DNA of 64,000 nt from Pieris napi (GCF_905475465.1 NC_062240.1:10555001-10619000), one strand, 5' to 3'; positions 30,136-43,546 are shown, counted from the first letter of the stretch. The notes: generated from the sequence alone by a model not told the origin. Numbers and translations: made by a program.

Positions 30136-33100
30136 ATGACCAACGCTACTATCCAGGTAAGTAATCCTATAGTAGGAAACTCTTAGTTACAGTTGTGTTA
30201 AGTAGCTAAAGAAAACCACTGACAAATAGTTGGTTGTGTGATAATTAAACATATCAGAAAGCATGATTTTAGCAGGCCTATAAGTGAAACAAGTGAACAA
30301 TTAAGTGGAATTTACAAAACCCAATAGCAAAGGTAGAGACATTTCTCTAACTTTAGATATGGCCACATTTCAAGTGCTTTTACTTGTAGAATATAATTCA
30401 TATGCATCAAAAACTATCCTAGTTATGTAGTGTGCACTTCTTGGTGTAACTTAACAATTTAACTGTTTTTAACTTTATTTCCACTTATTTTAGGAAATAG
30501 AGGGTATTGATGACTATTGGGGTCCAGCATTCAGATCGGTGTATGAGGGAGAAGGTGGTCATGAAGCTTTTCTCCAACAGCTGGATGAGAGAATTAAGCA
30601 GCATGATAAAGAAATTGAAAAGCTTTGCAACTTCTACTATCAAGTAAGACTAAATATATCAGAGTAAAAAAAACTTATATGTAATATTCCTAAAATATAT
30701 ACTATATCCTCTTGTTTATTACAATTAGAGAATTATCACTAAATAAATTCAAAGTCCTCGTTAAACGAAAATTAATCAACAAAGCTTTTTATAAATTTGA
30801 GGACTACTTAAATGATCCTAATCCTTGGGATTGAATTGCTCCAGTTCAAACAATTTGTATGACAATACTTGGCGATTAAAAAGAGTGGCGGAAAGTTTCT
30901 TGCCAGTTCTTCTTACCCGCTCTACGCCCTTGACTTGCGAACTGGTAGTAAATGTAAATTTACGATTAATTTAACTTGACGATTCAAAAGTGTACTTGGT
31001 TACCTACTTGAATAAAGATATTTTGAGTTTGAGTTTGAGTTTGAGTTTATTAAAGATTAAAACTCAAATAAATGACATTGTATTTCCTAAATTACTAGAT
31101 AAATATTAAAATAATTTATATAATTTTATTATTCTATAGGGTTTCATAGAGTCCATCCGTGAGCTGCTGGAAGTTAGATCTCATGCTGAAGAGCTTCATG
31201 CTGAGATATCTAATGTTGATGCCAATGTTAAGGAGACTACTGATGGTTTGTAGTTTTGCTAAGACTATGTACTTTTTGGCACATTTATACTGCCCAAAGG
31301 CTCGCACAAACTTGCCGGCCTTATTAACTACTTGTATTTTTTAAAAATTTTGTTCAATAAGACAGCAAAATTTTATAATATCTTATTTAACTTTTAGAAT
31401 AAATTAAAGGTGTGTTATGAGTTGTATGACAGATTTAGTGCTGCATTTATAGATAATTTTAAGATATTTTTAATTTTAGGATTAGAAGTATTTTGGGGGA
31501 GATAATAAACTAAAATAAATGTTTGTTCTTATTCTTAAATTTTTTTATAGTTTAAAATAATTAATGAAAATCTTTTTTTTAACAATTTAAGGATTGTGTG
31601 TACGATCTGAAGAACTGATAAGAGCCCGGCGTGTTGAGTTAAATATAGCATCTACCATTGAAAAGATGGAACTGTGTCTACCTTTGCTTACCACTTATTC
31701 AAAACTCAAGTCACAAGTTGAAGCTAAAAGGTATTTATAATTAGCAGCTCTCCCATGACATACAATGACAATGTATTTCTTAAATACTGGAGGGTTTTGG
31801 GTTTATCTTAATAGATAGAATAACTTTTCAATACAAAGGAATAAATTGATCAGTTAACACAGCGTTGATGGATATAAACATCTAGCTGACAGTAAAAATG
31901 AAAAGTAGACAGTGGTAGTTAGAGGGTAAAGACTGAATTCCATAAACTATCTACAGAGGGTCTATGTAATATAATATAATATTAGTCCAGGGAGGAAGAG
32001 CTGTGATGAGATGGAAATTTAAAAATACATTTTGGAAGGGGATAGTTTAAATTTAAATTATATCAAAGACTTAGCCTTACCAGTAGAGTTATCTAAAATT
32101 ATTATTTCTCAACAGATATTATCCAGCACTGAAAACTCTTGAACAACTTGAGCATGTGTTATTACCGCGTGTAGGGCCATATGCCTGGTGTTCACACATA
32201 TCTTCGGATATACCCAAACTTCGACAAGCCATACAAGATGCATCTATGGCTGATCTGAGAGACTTCCTTGAAAACATTCGACGACTAAGTCCCCAGGTAA
32301 GTGCTACTATGTTAGTTACTAAATTTATGAAAATACACTTTAAATGAACTCTTAGGCGCTTTCAAGAGAAAAATGTACCACTATCTTAAGCAAACCTGGT
32401 GTTGTAGGTGTCCATAGACAGTAAGCACTTATCTTTCGTGGCCCATTTGTATACCTGCAGTACCATTAAAAAAAATGGGTTATTTAATAAATCAAATTTA
32501 AGTACCGTTTGTGAAACATTGTTTTTTAATAATTTCTAATTTTTAAATTAAAATACAATTATTGTGAAGATAAAACTTGTCCTACGGTCTTATTTATTTT
32601 CTAGTGTGCAAGAGTTATGTAGCAGCAGTGTTGGTGGGTTGTGTTTGGTTGTAGGTTCGATCCCCGGCTGGGCACCAATGGACTTGCTGTCTATGTGCGC
32701 ATATAACATTCGCTCGAACGTAGAAGGAAAACATCGTGAGGAAACTGGCTTGCCTTACTTTATTAGTTTGACAAATGATAATGAAATTGATACAGAAATC
32801 TGAGTCCCAGACCTAAAAAGTTTGAGGCATCACTGGTTTTTTTTGTGTTCATTTACTTAACCATAAGGACTTAAACAAGATTATATATTATATTCTAATA
32901 GGGACTTTACTTCGGCTTGTCAATGCCAAGATTTTTGGGTGAAATAATGCTTTATTTCAAATGCTTATAAATAAGTTACTTTTAATGCTCTAGGTTGGGG
33001 CTGTGGCTTTAAAGCAAACTCAAGAAATGCTGGGACGAAGTTTGGAAAATATTATTAAAAATAAGAAAGGTAATTTTTGTAAATTTTCAAATTGTTATAA

Positions 33101-36100
33101 TTAAAAATTTATTATATATTATTTATTGCATGTTTTTTCTCAGATATGGCAACACTGGGTCCATCCAGTGTAGAGACTACTACTCCCCAAAGTCCACACG
33201 AATTGGTAGATTTCAGTCCACTGTACCAATGTCTACACATTCATACAGTGCTGGGTGCTAAGCATGACTTTGTTCAGTATTATCGGTAAGACAAAATTGA
33301 TGAGAACTTGCTTTCTTATCTTTATATATATAATTCTTCTGTGAGTGTGTATGTTACTGAACTTCTCTCAAACGACTGGACCGATTTTGATGAAATTTTT
33401 TGTGTGTGTTCAAGGGGATCTGGGAATGGTTTAGATTCACAAATCAGCCCGCCAGATGGCGCTGCAGTCGGTGCTTTCATACTTTGCTTTACTAATTGCT
33501 TGAAATATCATGCAGGACAACGTCTGTCGGGTCCACTAGTTATATATAATAAATTAAGATTAATTTGTGATAAACTTTGTACTAGCCGTTTCTTAAGAAT
33601 TATAGGTTGATAAAGCTATGTTTAGTAAATATTTAAAAAAAATCCTTGAATATATGCTGTTATTCGATATTGTTTCACCCGTAAGAGAACCTAGATGTAT
33701 TTTGCAGGTCACAACGTAGACAGCAAGCTCGTCTAGTAGTGATTCCAGCAGCTGGAAACCTTCATGACTCTATACAGAGTATGAAGAGTTACCTCAATGC
33801 TGTACTTGGTTTCTTTATTCTGGAAGAACATCTTCTTACTACAGGTATGGAATGAAGTGTTTGATTGGATTGTATCAAATATAGTTTTTTATATATAAAG
33901 ATACAGCCTAAATGGTCCTTCGAGCCGGATTTTATTCCGGAATGGATTCTTTTCGAGATGATAAAATTAATTTAAGTCGTATTCCAACTTAGGGAACAGA
34001 CAAGTTTCATTAAAAATTCTTTTTTTTTAAATAAAAGTTTTAAAATATTTCAAGGCGCTGGTCTGGTATCCTCTGATTGGTTGGGAGAGACGTGGGGGTC
34101 CGCTCGTTCGGCGGCAGCGGGCACGTTGCGTACGCACACCGCACTTGTCACGGACCCAACTTTGATGCTCAGTATCAAGCATCAGATCGTGCTGTTTATT
34201 AATGCTCTCAAGTTAGTGTAAAATACATAGTTATTTATTGACATACATTATATGTGATAATTAACTTAAATAATATATCAACGTATATATATACATTATT
34301 AAGTTTGGCAAGTTAGGATCTTAAAGCTGGTGTAAGTGGACGAAAGCTTGATAAATATGAATTGTCTATATATATATGAAAATTAATTTCTGTTCGTTTG
34401 TCTCGCTAAAACTCGAGAATGGCCGGACCGATTTGGATAATTATGATCGTGAAATATTTGTGGAAGTTCAGGGAAGGTTTAAACGGTGGGAAACATGAAT
34501 AATAAGTAAAGAAAAAACCAAAAAGCGACAGTTGAATTTTCTATTGAAACCTGTTTCTAGCTGGGAAATATTTGATGTCTTTTTAGAAATAAAAAATGTC
34601 ACTCGTTCGTACGATCTCTTTGGTTTGTTTTAAAAATTGTATTAAGTTTTGACACAAATATATGTAAGTGATACATAATCACTTACATATATTTGTGTCA
34701 AAACTTTGTTACCCCTACCGTCTTTGTATATTATATATTTACTCTTGATTGACATACAATAATTAAAAAAGTACTTATTACATGTTTTTTGAATTCTGTT
34801 TTTAATCAAGTCAGTAGGATAATATTTGAGTCATGGTTTAAGGTTCCAATGTGTGCTTTAGTGTATGTATGTTTGTCCAGAAATTTCTTGGAAACTGTTA
34901 ATTTCGAGAATATTAATATATATCAGATATAATCAATTTAATTTTTCAAAATTGTACTTTATATAGAGCCGACATGCCGGTTTTTAGTTCAAAATTTCTT
35001 TATGTTAATTTTTGCTGTCCAGATGCTACGGACTACCGACGGAGCCCCTCCCGCAGTTGCTGCAAGAGATGGCAGAGCATTACACCGAAGTGCTGATGCA
35101 GCGATGGGTGGCCGTCTTCCGCGATATACTGGATAACGCCACCTTCAGACCTATCGAGGTAAAAGAAATTAAATTTTTGTTCTAACTTAAACTCAAATGA
35201 AACCTGGCTTTTACAAATAATCTTTTTATTATAAAAATTATATTTTTTTAGGTGGAAAATCAAGAACAATACGATGCAGTTATGGACACGTTTCCGTATG
35301 ATGGAGATGAGTTGGAGACACAGGCTTTCCCCAGAAAGTGAGTACCAAGCATTACGGGGTAAGCGGCCTGGCCAGAAATATCTATCTAAATGCGCATTAG
35401 GAGGAACATAAGGAACCCATACAAAAATATGGGAGGAACAAAAAGCAGATTTTTTGAAATAGAATATATTTAATTAATCAAAGTACATAATATGTACCGT
35501 TGCTATCTATGCACTTTTGCCATCTTATAAAATTCATTGATCCCTTTACTAAAAAAACATTCGGGCAGGAATCAAATCTTTGAAGGCGGTTTCGACTGCC
35601 CCATCAGAGTTGAATTTGTTACCTTGCAAGAAGTTATCCAAATTTGGAAAAAAATGTTAATCTGTTGGAGCAAGATCCGGGGAGTACGGTGAATGTCTTA
35701 GACATTCCAATTGAAGCTCCTCTAATTTGGTAGCTGTCTGTTGTGCAGTGTGTGCTCTAGCGTTGTCGTGAAGCAGCAGTGGCCTAGAGCGATTGACCAG
35801 CCTTGGTTATTAGCAGCTAGCTTTTCCATCCATTCATCATTTCATAATTTTTCCATTTTCATATGTAAGTGTGAGTACGTGCTCTTATTTCACCATGCCT
35901 CCTGCTGATAGAGAACAAATCTTTGTTTTTGAAGTGAAACTTCTTTAGAATCGTTGTGATTTCAAACCGGATGCAACGGAAAAAGCGACAGTAAAAAGAG
36001 ACAGACACATAAATTAATAGGATTTGGCATGGGAGAGAGTGAGATAGCGACAGTAAAAAGAGACAGACACATAAATTAATAGGATTTGGCTTTCATTTGG

Positions 36101-39100
36101 AACTTTAAATTAGTGTGTATTTGAACATTTTCTGAAATAAAAAATCAGATTTGATGAAAATTAAATAAGTAAGTCAAGTAAGTAGTTTAATTATAAAATT
36201 AGATTATTTATCAATTTTATTTACAAATCATTAGTTATAGAAACTTTTTGAAGTGAATACTTCGTACTACACTTAATTAAAAGTTTATACACTGTATAAT
36301 ACTTCCTATCTCATTTTCTCCCACGTTGGATCTTGTGAATTTATTTCAAACTTTAATTATTTTAGTTTTTACCAAATTAAAGATTGATATTAAAGTTATA
36401 AATAAAAATTTAACATCAAAATATATATTTTTTTAAAGAAACGATCCTACATTTAGATAGAAAAAAGTCTAATTTACATATTTTAATTATAAAAACTTTG
36501 TTTTTGAAGGTTTCACTTCTACCACGTGTGAATTGGACACATGATTTTTTTAATTTATTTTATTATTATTTATTACTTAAGATGTCATGTGGAACATGGT
36601 GTAATGGTTGCACCTCCTTACAAAGGTTGTGTAAAACAAAAAACTTGGCGATTAAAAAGAGCGGTGGAGAGTTTATTGCCAGTTCTTCGCTTCCGTTCTA
36701 TGCCCTAGATTTGAGAACTGGCAGTAAATGTAAAATTAGAAGCATTTCATCTATATTTTATTACCAAACTCTTCAGCTTCTATATCCGTTAAAAACATTT
36801 TCAGATTCCCATTCTCCTCAGTAGTGCCCGCAGTGTACGTTCAAGTGAAGGAATTCATGTATGCATGGCTAAAGTACTCTTCTGGACTGGGCTTGGGCGG
36901 CGGAGGGCGGGCGGCGGCTGCTCGTCATTCCACCTCCCTGCTGCTCACAAGATCCTTCACTGGCTGCCTTTCTGCCCTATTCCGAAGAGCGTTACCGCTT
37001 ACGCAACTCGTTCAGGTAGGTGTGCCGTAAGGAAAACTGTTTTTTTTCTTAGGGAGCGTTCAAGTATTACGTCACGCAATTAACCCCCCTCTGTAACGCG
37101 TTTTTCTGTACCCAAGTATAGTAAAGCGTTTCGTGACCACCTAGTGACTCTTTATACCTAAAAGTTACCATTATGTGGTTTAAAGTACTGGAAAGTCGAA
37201 AATAATATTAACAATAACGCGTAATTCAATCCCCGCCCCGCACCGTAACGATTTAAAAAAGGACCCCCCCCCCAAAATTCGTAACGTAATACTTGGTTCG
37301 GTTCAAAGATACTTTATTTCTCAAAGAATTACATTAACTTAGTGAGAAATTTTAGAGGTTAGTACATTTTTTTGAAACTATTTCAAAGAAACTAATAAAA
37401 TAAAAATTTTAGTTGCTAAGAATATGTACAACATTTTTTTTATAAAAGTGCAGGTAGGTCGCATCGATGTTACGATGGTTCTTCTGATGTTAAGTGATAC
37501 TGCGGCCCATGGACAATCACATTGCCAGAAGGCTCGCTAGTGCGTTGCCGGCCTTTGAAAAATTGGGAGGCTCTTTTCTTGAAGGAACCTAAAACGAATT
37601 GATTCGAAAATACTTCAGTGGGTAGCTGGTTCCACATAATGGTGGTGCGCGGCAAAAACTGCCTTAAAAACGCTCAGTTGTGGAACGACGGACGTCGAGG
37701 TGATACGGATGGAATTTCGTATTCTGCCTCGACGTCTGATGATGAAACTCCACAGGTATTAATCCAAACAACTCCTGTGAACACTCTCCATGGTAAAAGT
37801 GGTACAAGATGCACATCAAACCGTACTAGAAATATTTTTTTTTTAATTTTTTGTATTGTTTGTTTTTAGATAATATTGGACACGCAGTACCTAGAGAGCG
37901 CAACGCCCTATCTATACGAGTTTATAAGTAATATTACTGGTTCAGAACTGGTAACTACACAGGTAAATTATTGTTATTAGTCTTTTTTTTATACAACCGC
38001 CCATGAACACTCTCAATACCAGAGGGCTCGCGAGTGCGTTACCGGCGTTTAAAAGTGTTTAATTGCATGGAAAATTAAAATGTTATAAGGTGTAACAAAA
38101 TTTTGTTTGTTATTAAGTTATTCTTGCTTATTCGTAATTTGACATGATTTTAAAAATTATTTCAGGTTATTAGTGACTATACCTGTACAAATTGTGATTT
38201 TTAATTCTATTATTGCCTTTAAAATCTATTAAAACATTCACAATTTCGAAAACCCCCTAAAATGCTTGTCTATCCAAGATGGCGTCGCACCAGATGACGT
38301 AAGACGTCAAGATACGTGTTAATTATCATTTTTAAATTACCCGAATACATATTTCGATCAAAATCAGTATATGTTTTCGGAGAGTGATTAGATTAATTGA
38401 ACATGACATTACATATTAAGATTAGATACGGCTACGTATTTTATAAGCATGCTACATCGATTGGACTAATCTGTATCCAGTATATTTTTAATTGTTTTTT
38501 TATATAAAGTTATTTAATTATATAAAAATTTATTTTTCTCTCAATAAAATTTTAATTTTCATACTGTAATAGCCTAACGATTATTTAACCAGAGGTTATG
38601 CGTTTGAACCGCAAATGCCCAAAGCGTTGAGAGAATCACGCGCATTTTTTAAATTAGATTTTTTATACAGCCCGCTGGTAGCATGTTTCAAACCGCTCGA
38701 GACGATGCAGAAAAGCAGATATGCGAGAACTTGCAACATAAGGTTGATGAGTTCCTTGACCTTGAGAACTATGACTGGCTTTTAGGTAATACTTGTCAAT
38801 TGTCATTCTAAAATAGTAATTTACTTTTTATTAAATTATTGAAAAAAAAAAACCAGTTTGTTAACTGTGAAGTGTGAAGACAGATTAAAAACGCTTTTAG
38901 ATTTCTAGGAATTGAGTGATTTGAATTTGGAATGTAATTATTTTTGGTAAATGATTCAATCACCAAAGAGATTCACGATTATTGTATGAAAACTTTATAG
39001 TCAAAATATTATCTGTGGGTTCAAATAAAAAGAAACCAAAAAAAACCGCCAAACACATTCTTCTATTATTGATTTTTAAAATTCGAATTCGTATAGTGAA

Positions 39101-41611
39101 AATGCAATAAAATAATTCTATCCTAGGCTGTAGATTTAAAGAATACTCAACAATTGCGGTTTGCTTGACAAAAAATCTATTAATACAAATCTTTTAACTC
39201 ACATAGTCAAAACAAAAAGTTATTTTAGTGACACCAATTATATTTTATTATCAGTGGAGCCAAGCGGACAAGCGTCATCTTTCGTGACAGATATGCTGGG
39301 ATACCTCACTGGCGTGCTGACGTCACTAGAGCAATTACCACGGCGTGCACGGTAAGTCGATTTATTTCAATTCATCACTACATTTTAATCATTTTTCAAA
39401 ATATTAGCTTTGTAATATTTATCATAGACGAAAACTTATTAAAATGATGAGAGACATATGACGACACCAAGTTACACAGAATAATATGGTACATTTCACA
39501 TGAAACGGACAGCAAATATGTAATATTTTTTTGTGATGGTTATTTTTCAAATCAAAAAATAATGCCGGTTTTGAGTAGATTTTAACTATTTTTTTTTTGT
39601 AAATATCACGCTTTGCAATTCGTATAGATCTATATTTTCCCTTTTTGATTAGAAAAGTAATTTTGAAAAATAAAAAAAAGACCTCCAAAACCAAATTAAA
39701 ATTTCAAATGAGTTTTTCATAAAGCCATTTTTTTTATTCCAAAAAATTGCTTAAAGTATATTTTAAGTATACTAGAAGTTTCATACTAGATGTTTACTAG
39801 TTTGGAAGATTGGTGAATTAATGTCTGCATCTCGCAGTGAGTTTCATAACCTCTAGAGGGTTTTATTATACCTTTATTATATAATACTAGCTGATCCGGC
39901 AAACGTCGTTTTTGCCATTTATAATAAAAAATAGGGTTGACCGTAGAGGGGTGAAAATTAGGGGTTGTATGTATTCTTTAATGCTGTATCATTTATATAT
40001 ATTATTAAAAAAAATTGTATAGAAATATATTTTTTTTTTCTAAAATTTAAAAAAATATAATTTAGGGGTGGACTACCCCTAACATTTAGGGGGATGAAAA
40101 ATAGATGTTGTCCGATTCTTAGACATACCCAATATGCACACAATATTTCATGAGAATCGGTCAAGCCGTTTCGGAGGAGTTTAACTACAAACACCGCGAC
40201 ACGAGAATTTTATATATACCTTTATTATATAATATGTATATTGTATATATTATGTATATGTATTTAACCCGAATATAAACAAATTCTTTTTTCACTGTCC
40301 ACTTCATGTGAATTGCCCCATTTGAACTGATAGGAAATGTCATAGAAGTATAAATCAGATATGACAATATTATTTTGCAGTGAGGCGGCAGTAACGGCAG
40401 CAGTACAGCGCATAGCGTGTCGGCTGCGTGCTTTGTTACTAGAAGGCGATGTGCGGGCGGTGTCTGCGGGCGCCCTTCACCAGCTCGATCTTGACGTCAT
40501 CCAATGCGAGCAGTTCGCTGCGAGTGACCCTTTACCCGGTCTTCGAGATCAGCTTTTGGAGCATTTCGCTAGTCTACGGTGAGAAATATATATAACATTA
40601 ATTACTATGGATAAAAATATATTTTAAGTGGCTTAATAACGCCTAAAAGCCTGGGTTCAATTCCCGAAAAATAATTGTTACGAGTTCATTATAAATTGTG
40701 TGGTTGTCTGGAAGACATCGCTCGGAAGCGATAAGGCCGCCAGTTCCCCTCCTTTTCATTTAATTATGTCAATTGTACCCATTATATGTCTGCAACAAGG
40801 TGTTAATAATATGAGTATATAAATAAAATGAGTAATTATTAATTACGTCAGTTTTGTAATTATATGTTTTTGATACACGTCTTTCCATAATAACAGAATA
40901 AACCTTTTTCATGGCTTTGCTAGCTATGAAATAGGTACATATATTTCGCTTAATAGGAGGGTACCATGGGCTATAAATATTTGTTTCTTAAGCTGGCTCC
41001 AGACTATCGCAAGATCCTCGCCGCGAATATTGGCTAGTCGAGACTGCACGAGTCACTGTCGCTTTATTTATAAATACTCGTTGCATACAAAAATATACAA
41101 TTGACACAATTAAATGAAAAGTGGAGAAACTGGTAGCCTTATCGATTTCGAGCGATCTCTTCCAGGCAACCACTCTTTAGTTGCTCGACATATCTGCAAC
41201 AAGGTGGACGAGATTGGATTTTCTATGCCTTCTGAAAAACTGACAAAACGCAGAGAGGCGGCGAGTCGAGGCGAGCGCACCGCCCACACTCGCGCTCGCG
41301 GCTCCTTGTGTCGCCCGGTGGAGAGTGTGGATCGGCAATAAAGGCGATTAATAAATTATTATTATTTCAGGCAACTTTTGGATCTGATAACAAGTTGGGA
41401 CTGGTCGTCCTACCTCCACGATATCGGTATGGAGGGAGCCAAATACGCCCTGGTGTCGCCACGTGAAGCGGCAACATTACTCGAGAAGTTAAGAGAAGCT
41501 GAACAAAAGTCATCTGTCTTCTCTGTTCTTAAGAAGAATGAAAGAGATAGAAGGAAGCTGCTCGACACCGTCCTCAAACAATTGAAGCAGCTGCAGAATC
41601 AAGATGGCTAG
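30136..41611 (+). CDS. Sec15: Exocyst complex component 6 (Sec15), 17 coding exons
   Basis: Subunit of the octameric exocyst that tethers secretory vesicles to the plasma membrane; Sec15 is the Rab11/Rab8 effector subunit. Exons: 30136-30156, 30494-30643, 31140-31245, 31592-31730, 32116-32296, 32994-33069, 33144-33285, 33708-33844, 34055-34211, 35023-35158, 35252-35337, 36805-37015, 37870-37962, 38671-38785, 39255-39351, 40381-40578, 41371-41611. All junctions are GT-AG and in phase: 2286 nt, 761 aa, normal for the family. Characteristic stretches: HDKEIEKLCNFYYQGFIESI, YYPALKTLEQLEHVLLPRVG, DLRDFLENIRRLSPQ, LVDFSPLYQCLHIHTVLG, LDVIQCEQFA and LLDLITSWDWSSYL. A Gly/Arg/Ala-rich stretch (GLGLGGGGRAAAA) in exon 12 is a local peculiarity. 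No break was found. Confidence 0.96.
30735..31055 (+). mobile_element. LINE-B 3' end in Sec15 intron 2
   Basis: Encodes the RT C-terminal end (KRKLINKAFYKFEDYLNDPN, then stop), a 3' UTR with GCCAGTTCTTCTT and GAACTGGTAGTAAATGTAAA, and a (TTTGAG)n tail at about 31023-31047. It is 5'-truncated and sense to Sec15. Confidence 0.85.
32611..32835 (+). mobile_element. tRNA-derived SINE (family S), copy 2
   Basis: Contains AGCAGCAGTGTTGG, GTAGGTTCGATCCCCGGCTG, CACCAATGGACTTGC, CATTCGCTCGAACG and the end CCAGACCTAAAAAG. Part of the middle is missing. It lies in a Sec15 intron. Confidence 0.85.
33317..33540 (+). mobile_element. Helitron-like non-autonomous element
   Basis: Starts near TTATATATATAATTCTTCTG and ends GGACAACGTCTGTCGGGTCC followed by ACTAGT. 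The GGAC...GTCC stem before CTAGT matches a Helitron 3' end. Internal sequence is shared with 13838-14107. A 5'-end-like fragment of a similar element lies at about 34364-34510. Confidence 0.65.
34644..34706. repeat. Perfect 29-bp-arm hairpin, 5-nt loop
   Basis: The arms at 34644-34672 and 34678-34706 are exact reverse complements around ACATA. The left arm starts AAGTTTTGACACAAATATAT. It is transcribed within a Sec15 intron. Confidence 0.95.
35420..35815 (-). mobile_element. Mariner transposase relic
   Basis: The minus strand reads RPLLLHDNARAHTAQQTATK, then HSPYSPDLAPTD, a stop, then NLDNFLQGNKFNSDGAVETA. These are the C-terminal catalytic motifs of mariner transposases (HDNA.PH, SPDLAP.D). 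Stop codons and the missing N-terminal two thirds make it a dead fragment. The end sequence (ATGGGAGGAACAAAAAGYAG) matches the element at 51291-51614. Confidence 0.85.
35855..36770 (+). mobile_element. LINE-B 3' end split by a MITE-like insert
   Basis: The 35865-35930 and 36565-36770 parts match consecutive 3' UTR parts of the LINE at 44.4 kb (CACCATGCCTCCTGCTGATA; CATGTGGAACATGGTGTAAT; GCCAGTTCTTCGCTTCC). The insert between them (about 35935-36520) begins GAAGTGAAACTTC and ends with its complement GAAGGTTTCACTTC. It contains a direct repeat of about 44 bp (about 35990-36033 and 36047-36090). Confidence 0.65.
37052..37296. mobile_element. Harbinger-type MITE (family M), right end lost
   Basis: TTA then GGGAGCGTTCAAGTATTACG at the left. 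It has the family interior and poly-C run, then GTAACGTAATACTTG before sequence diverges. It starts only about 36 bp after the Sec15 exon 12 donor. Confidence 0.75.
37440..37860 (-). mobile_element. Jockey-like LINE RT C-terminal fragment
   Basis: The minus strand encodes WNQLPTEVFSNQFVLGSFKK and KGRQRTSEPSGNV, the end of a Jockey-type RT, plus upstream RT sequence with frameshifts. Antisense in a Sec15 intron. Confidence 0.75.
39886..40216 (-). mobile_element. Helitron-like non-autonomous element
   Basis: The minus strand starts near TATATAAAATTCTCGTGTCG and ends GTTTGCCGGATCAGCTAGT, a CTAGT 3' terminus. Its interior words (CCGAAACGGCTTGACCGATT) look like a known insect Helitron type. An 18-bp AT-rich direct repeat flanks both ends. 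Confidence 0.65.
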
Positions 41612-41767
41612 ATTTGGCATAATTGGTCACGGAATAGATAAAGGGGCACCGCAAGCGTGCGGCATGTATGACGCAACAATCTTACTTTAGTGATGCAAGT
41701 GTTTAGGTGGGGTGAAAAGTTCGTCGGCTGACAAAACTGGCAAGGTTATGGCAATAATCTATCTTCT
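41612..41767 (+). other. Start of the Sec15 3' UTR
   Basis: Follows the TAG at 41609-41611. No poly(A) signal occurs before the Helitron-like insertion at 41768; the next host-side AATAAA is at 42320-42325, so the insertion may lie within the 3' UTR. Confidence 0.4.
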
Positions 41768-42148
41768 TATATATATATAATGAAAATGGTCTTCGTTTGA
41801 GGCTCAATCACGCCTAAACCACTGATCGTATCGACATGAAACTACCACCAAATTTTTCCTAGATGGTTTATGGCTATTTATTTATTAAATTCCAACGTTC
41901 CTTTATTTTTTTATTGCTGTTTTACTTTTATGAAAATTTATCCATACGGACTTCACCGCGGAAACATTCGGGGAGGCTTCCTAGAACCTCTAAACGTCAA
42001 CATCTGTTAAAAACTCGATTTTCGGAATATTTCAATTTTCTTAGCGGGAAGTTAAAAAGAAGAATAATAAAAATATGAAAAAAAATAAAATAATGAAACA
42101 TAAAATTTATTTTAATTCGTCCAGCAAAGCGGGCGCGAAACGGCTAGT
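41768..42148 (+). mobile_element. Helitron-like non-autonomous element downstream of Sec15
   Basis: TTATATATATATAATGAAAA at the start and GGGCGCGAAACGGCTAGT at the end. The non-coding interior has the bacterial-looking word TCGACATGAAACTACCACC common in this repeat type. Confidence 0.6.
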
Positions 42149-42789
42149 ACATATATACATATTATACAGTTACCTCTTTATAACGTCATTCATTATGACG
42201 AAGAACTCTCTATACCATAAAATTGAGTTAAATTCGTTTGGTTACTCATACATTAATTCACTCTTTGTAACGCAACAAACATTCTCTATTACGAAGAAAT
42301 ATTTTCATATTTAGACATCAATAAAATACTTAAGTGTAATTGTTTTTATAATCAGCTTACAAAACTAACTTTTGAGGTGAGGTAATTTCTAAGACACAGG
42401 TCATAAACAGCCTCTCGCCTTTGTTATTGTTTATTGCATTAACACGTGTGCCATTATTCTTAGATTACATTGCCCGTAGGAAATTTTGGTCTCTGTTACT
42501 AAACGCACCACCGTCACCTATCGTGTATTATCAGTCGTAAACAAACTTTGAAACTGACAAGATGGCCAGTAAAAGAAAAGCGTTATGTGTTAACGTAATT
42601 GTTTAAAATCGTTATAAAGAGTTTTACACTGTATATATATATCGCTTGCCCCGGGGAACATAGTTAATGTTTTCTCATTTTTGACATCCTTGTGTTGTTA
42701 TTGTTGTACATTCATTTAATCGCCGAAACTGAAGTCTATTTTGAGGCTAAAGACAAATAATATTTGTCATTTTGTTTTAAAATAAGTGT

Positions 42790-42960
42790 TATTTGATGAT
42801 TTGCTATTTGAAAAGAATACCGAGAGTTTTTTACGTCGGCCTACACCCTCTGTCTTCTTTGCCGATGAGCAGGGATTAATAATTTAATGACGTGGATTAA
42901 GTGATACCTGTATCTTATGTTCCATAATAAACATATTTTATTTTTTTTATTTTATTTTCA
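42790..42960 (+). mobile_element. LINE-C 3' UTR fragment
   Basis: Matches the 3' UTR at 57250-57425: TACCGAGAGTTTTTTACG, ACACCCTCTGTCTTCTTTGC, AATTTAATGACGTGGA, and tail CATATTTTATTTTTTTTATT. It is severely 5'-truncated. Confidence 0.85.
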
Positions 42961-43024
42961 TACTATAAAATGGCATTGAAAAATTGTATGAGCGTGTATC
43001 GTTGTATCTCAAAGGCTAAAAAAG

Positions 43025-43063
43025 TTTTTTGACAGAATATTGATTCATTAATATTCTGTCAAA
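43025..43063. repeat. Short-loop perfect inverted repeat
   Basis: TTTTTTGACAGAATATT and its exact complement are separated by 8 nt. Non-coding. Confidence 0.8.
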
Positions 43064-43546
43064 AAAAAAAAAAATTTCTATGTTAAACTTTTCAGCCCAC
43101 GTTTTATGAATACATATTCCGTGATCAGTATTTAGTAAAAAGATGGTGCTTGACGCTGGTATTAAAAAAAATCGTATAACAATTATTATGTATAAAAAGA
43201 AAAAAAGAACAATAATCCTTATTTAAGTTTAAACCTGTTTAAATTCTTATACTTATGTTATTTAAAGTTTTAGTTATAAGTGCATTAAATTATGATTAAA
43301 ATGTATTATTTCACCAGTGTTTTACTTCCACAATAAATAACGAATTAAATTTAATCTTTAATTATTCTGAAAGGCAATAAGGCTATGTGTCTATTTCATT
43401 AATCATTATTTACTTGTGGGATGGAAGGAATAGAAGAGTTGTAGATTGTAGAAAATCAGGAAGAAAAATAAAATCTAAATAAATAAGGTATAACAAGGAA
43501 ACAATATTTCGTACAAGAGTTTTCGCAAGAGTATCATCATCAAAAA

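Noticed and set aside
30136..41611. COG7 or another tethering-complex subunit
   Set aside because: The exon-by-exon protein matches Sec15 (HDKEIEKLCNF, YYPALKTLEQLEHV, LDVIQCEQFA) over its whole length, not COG7.
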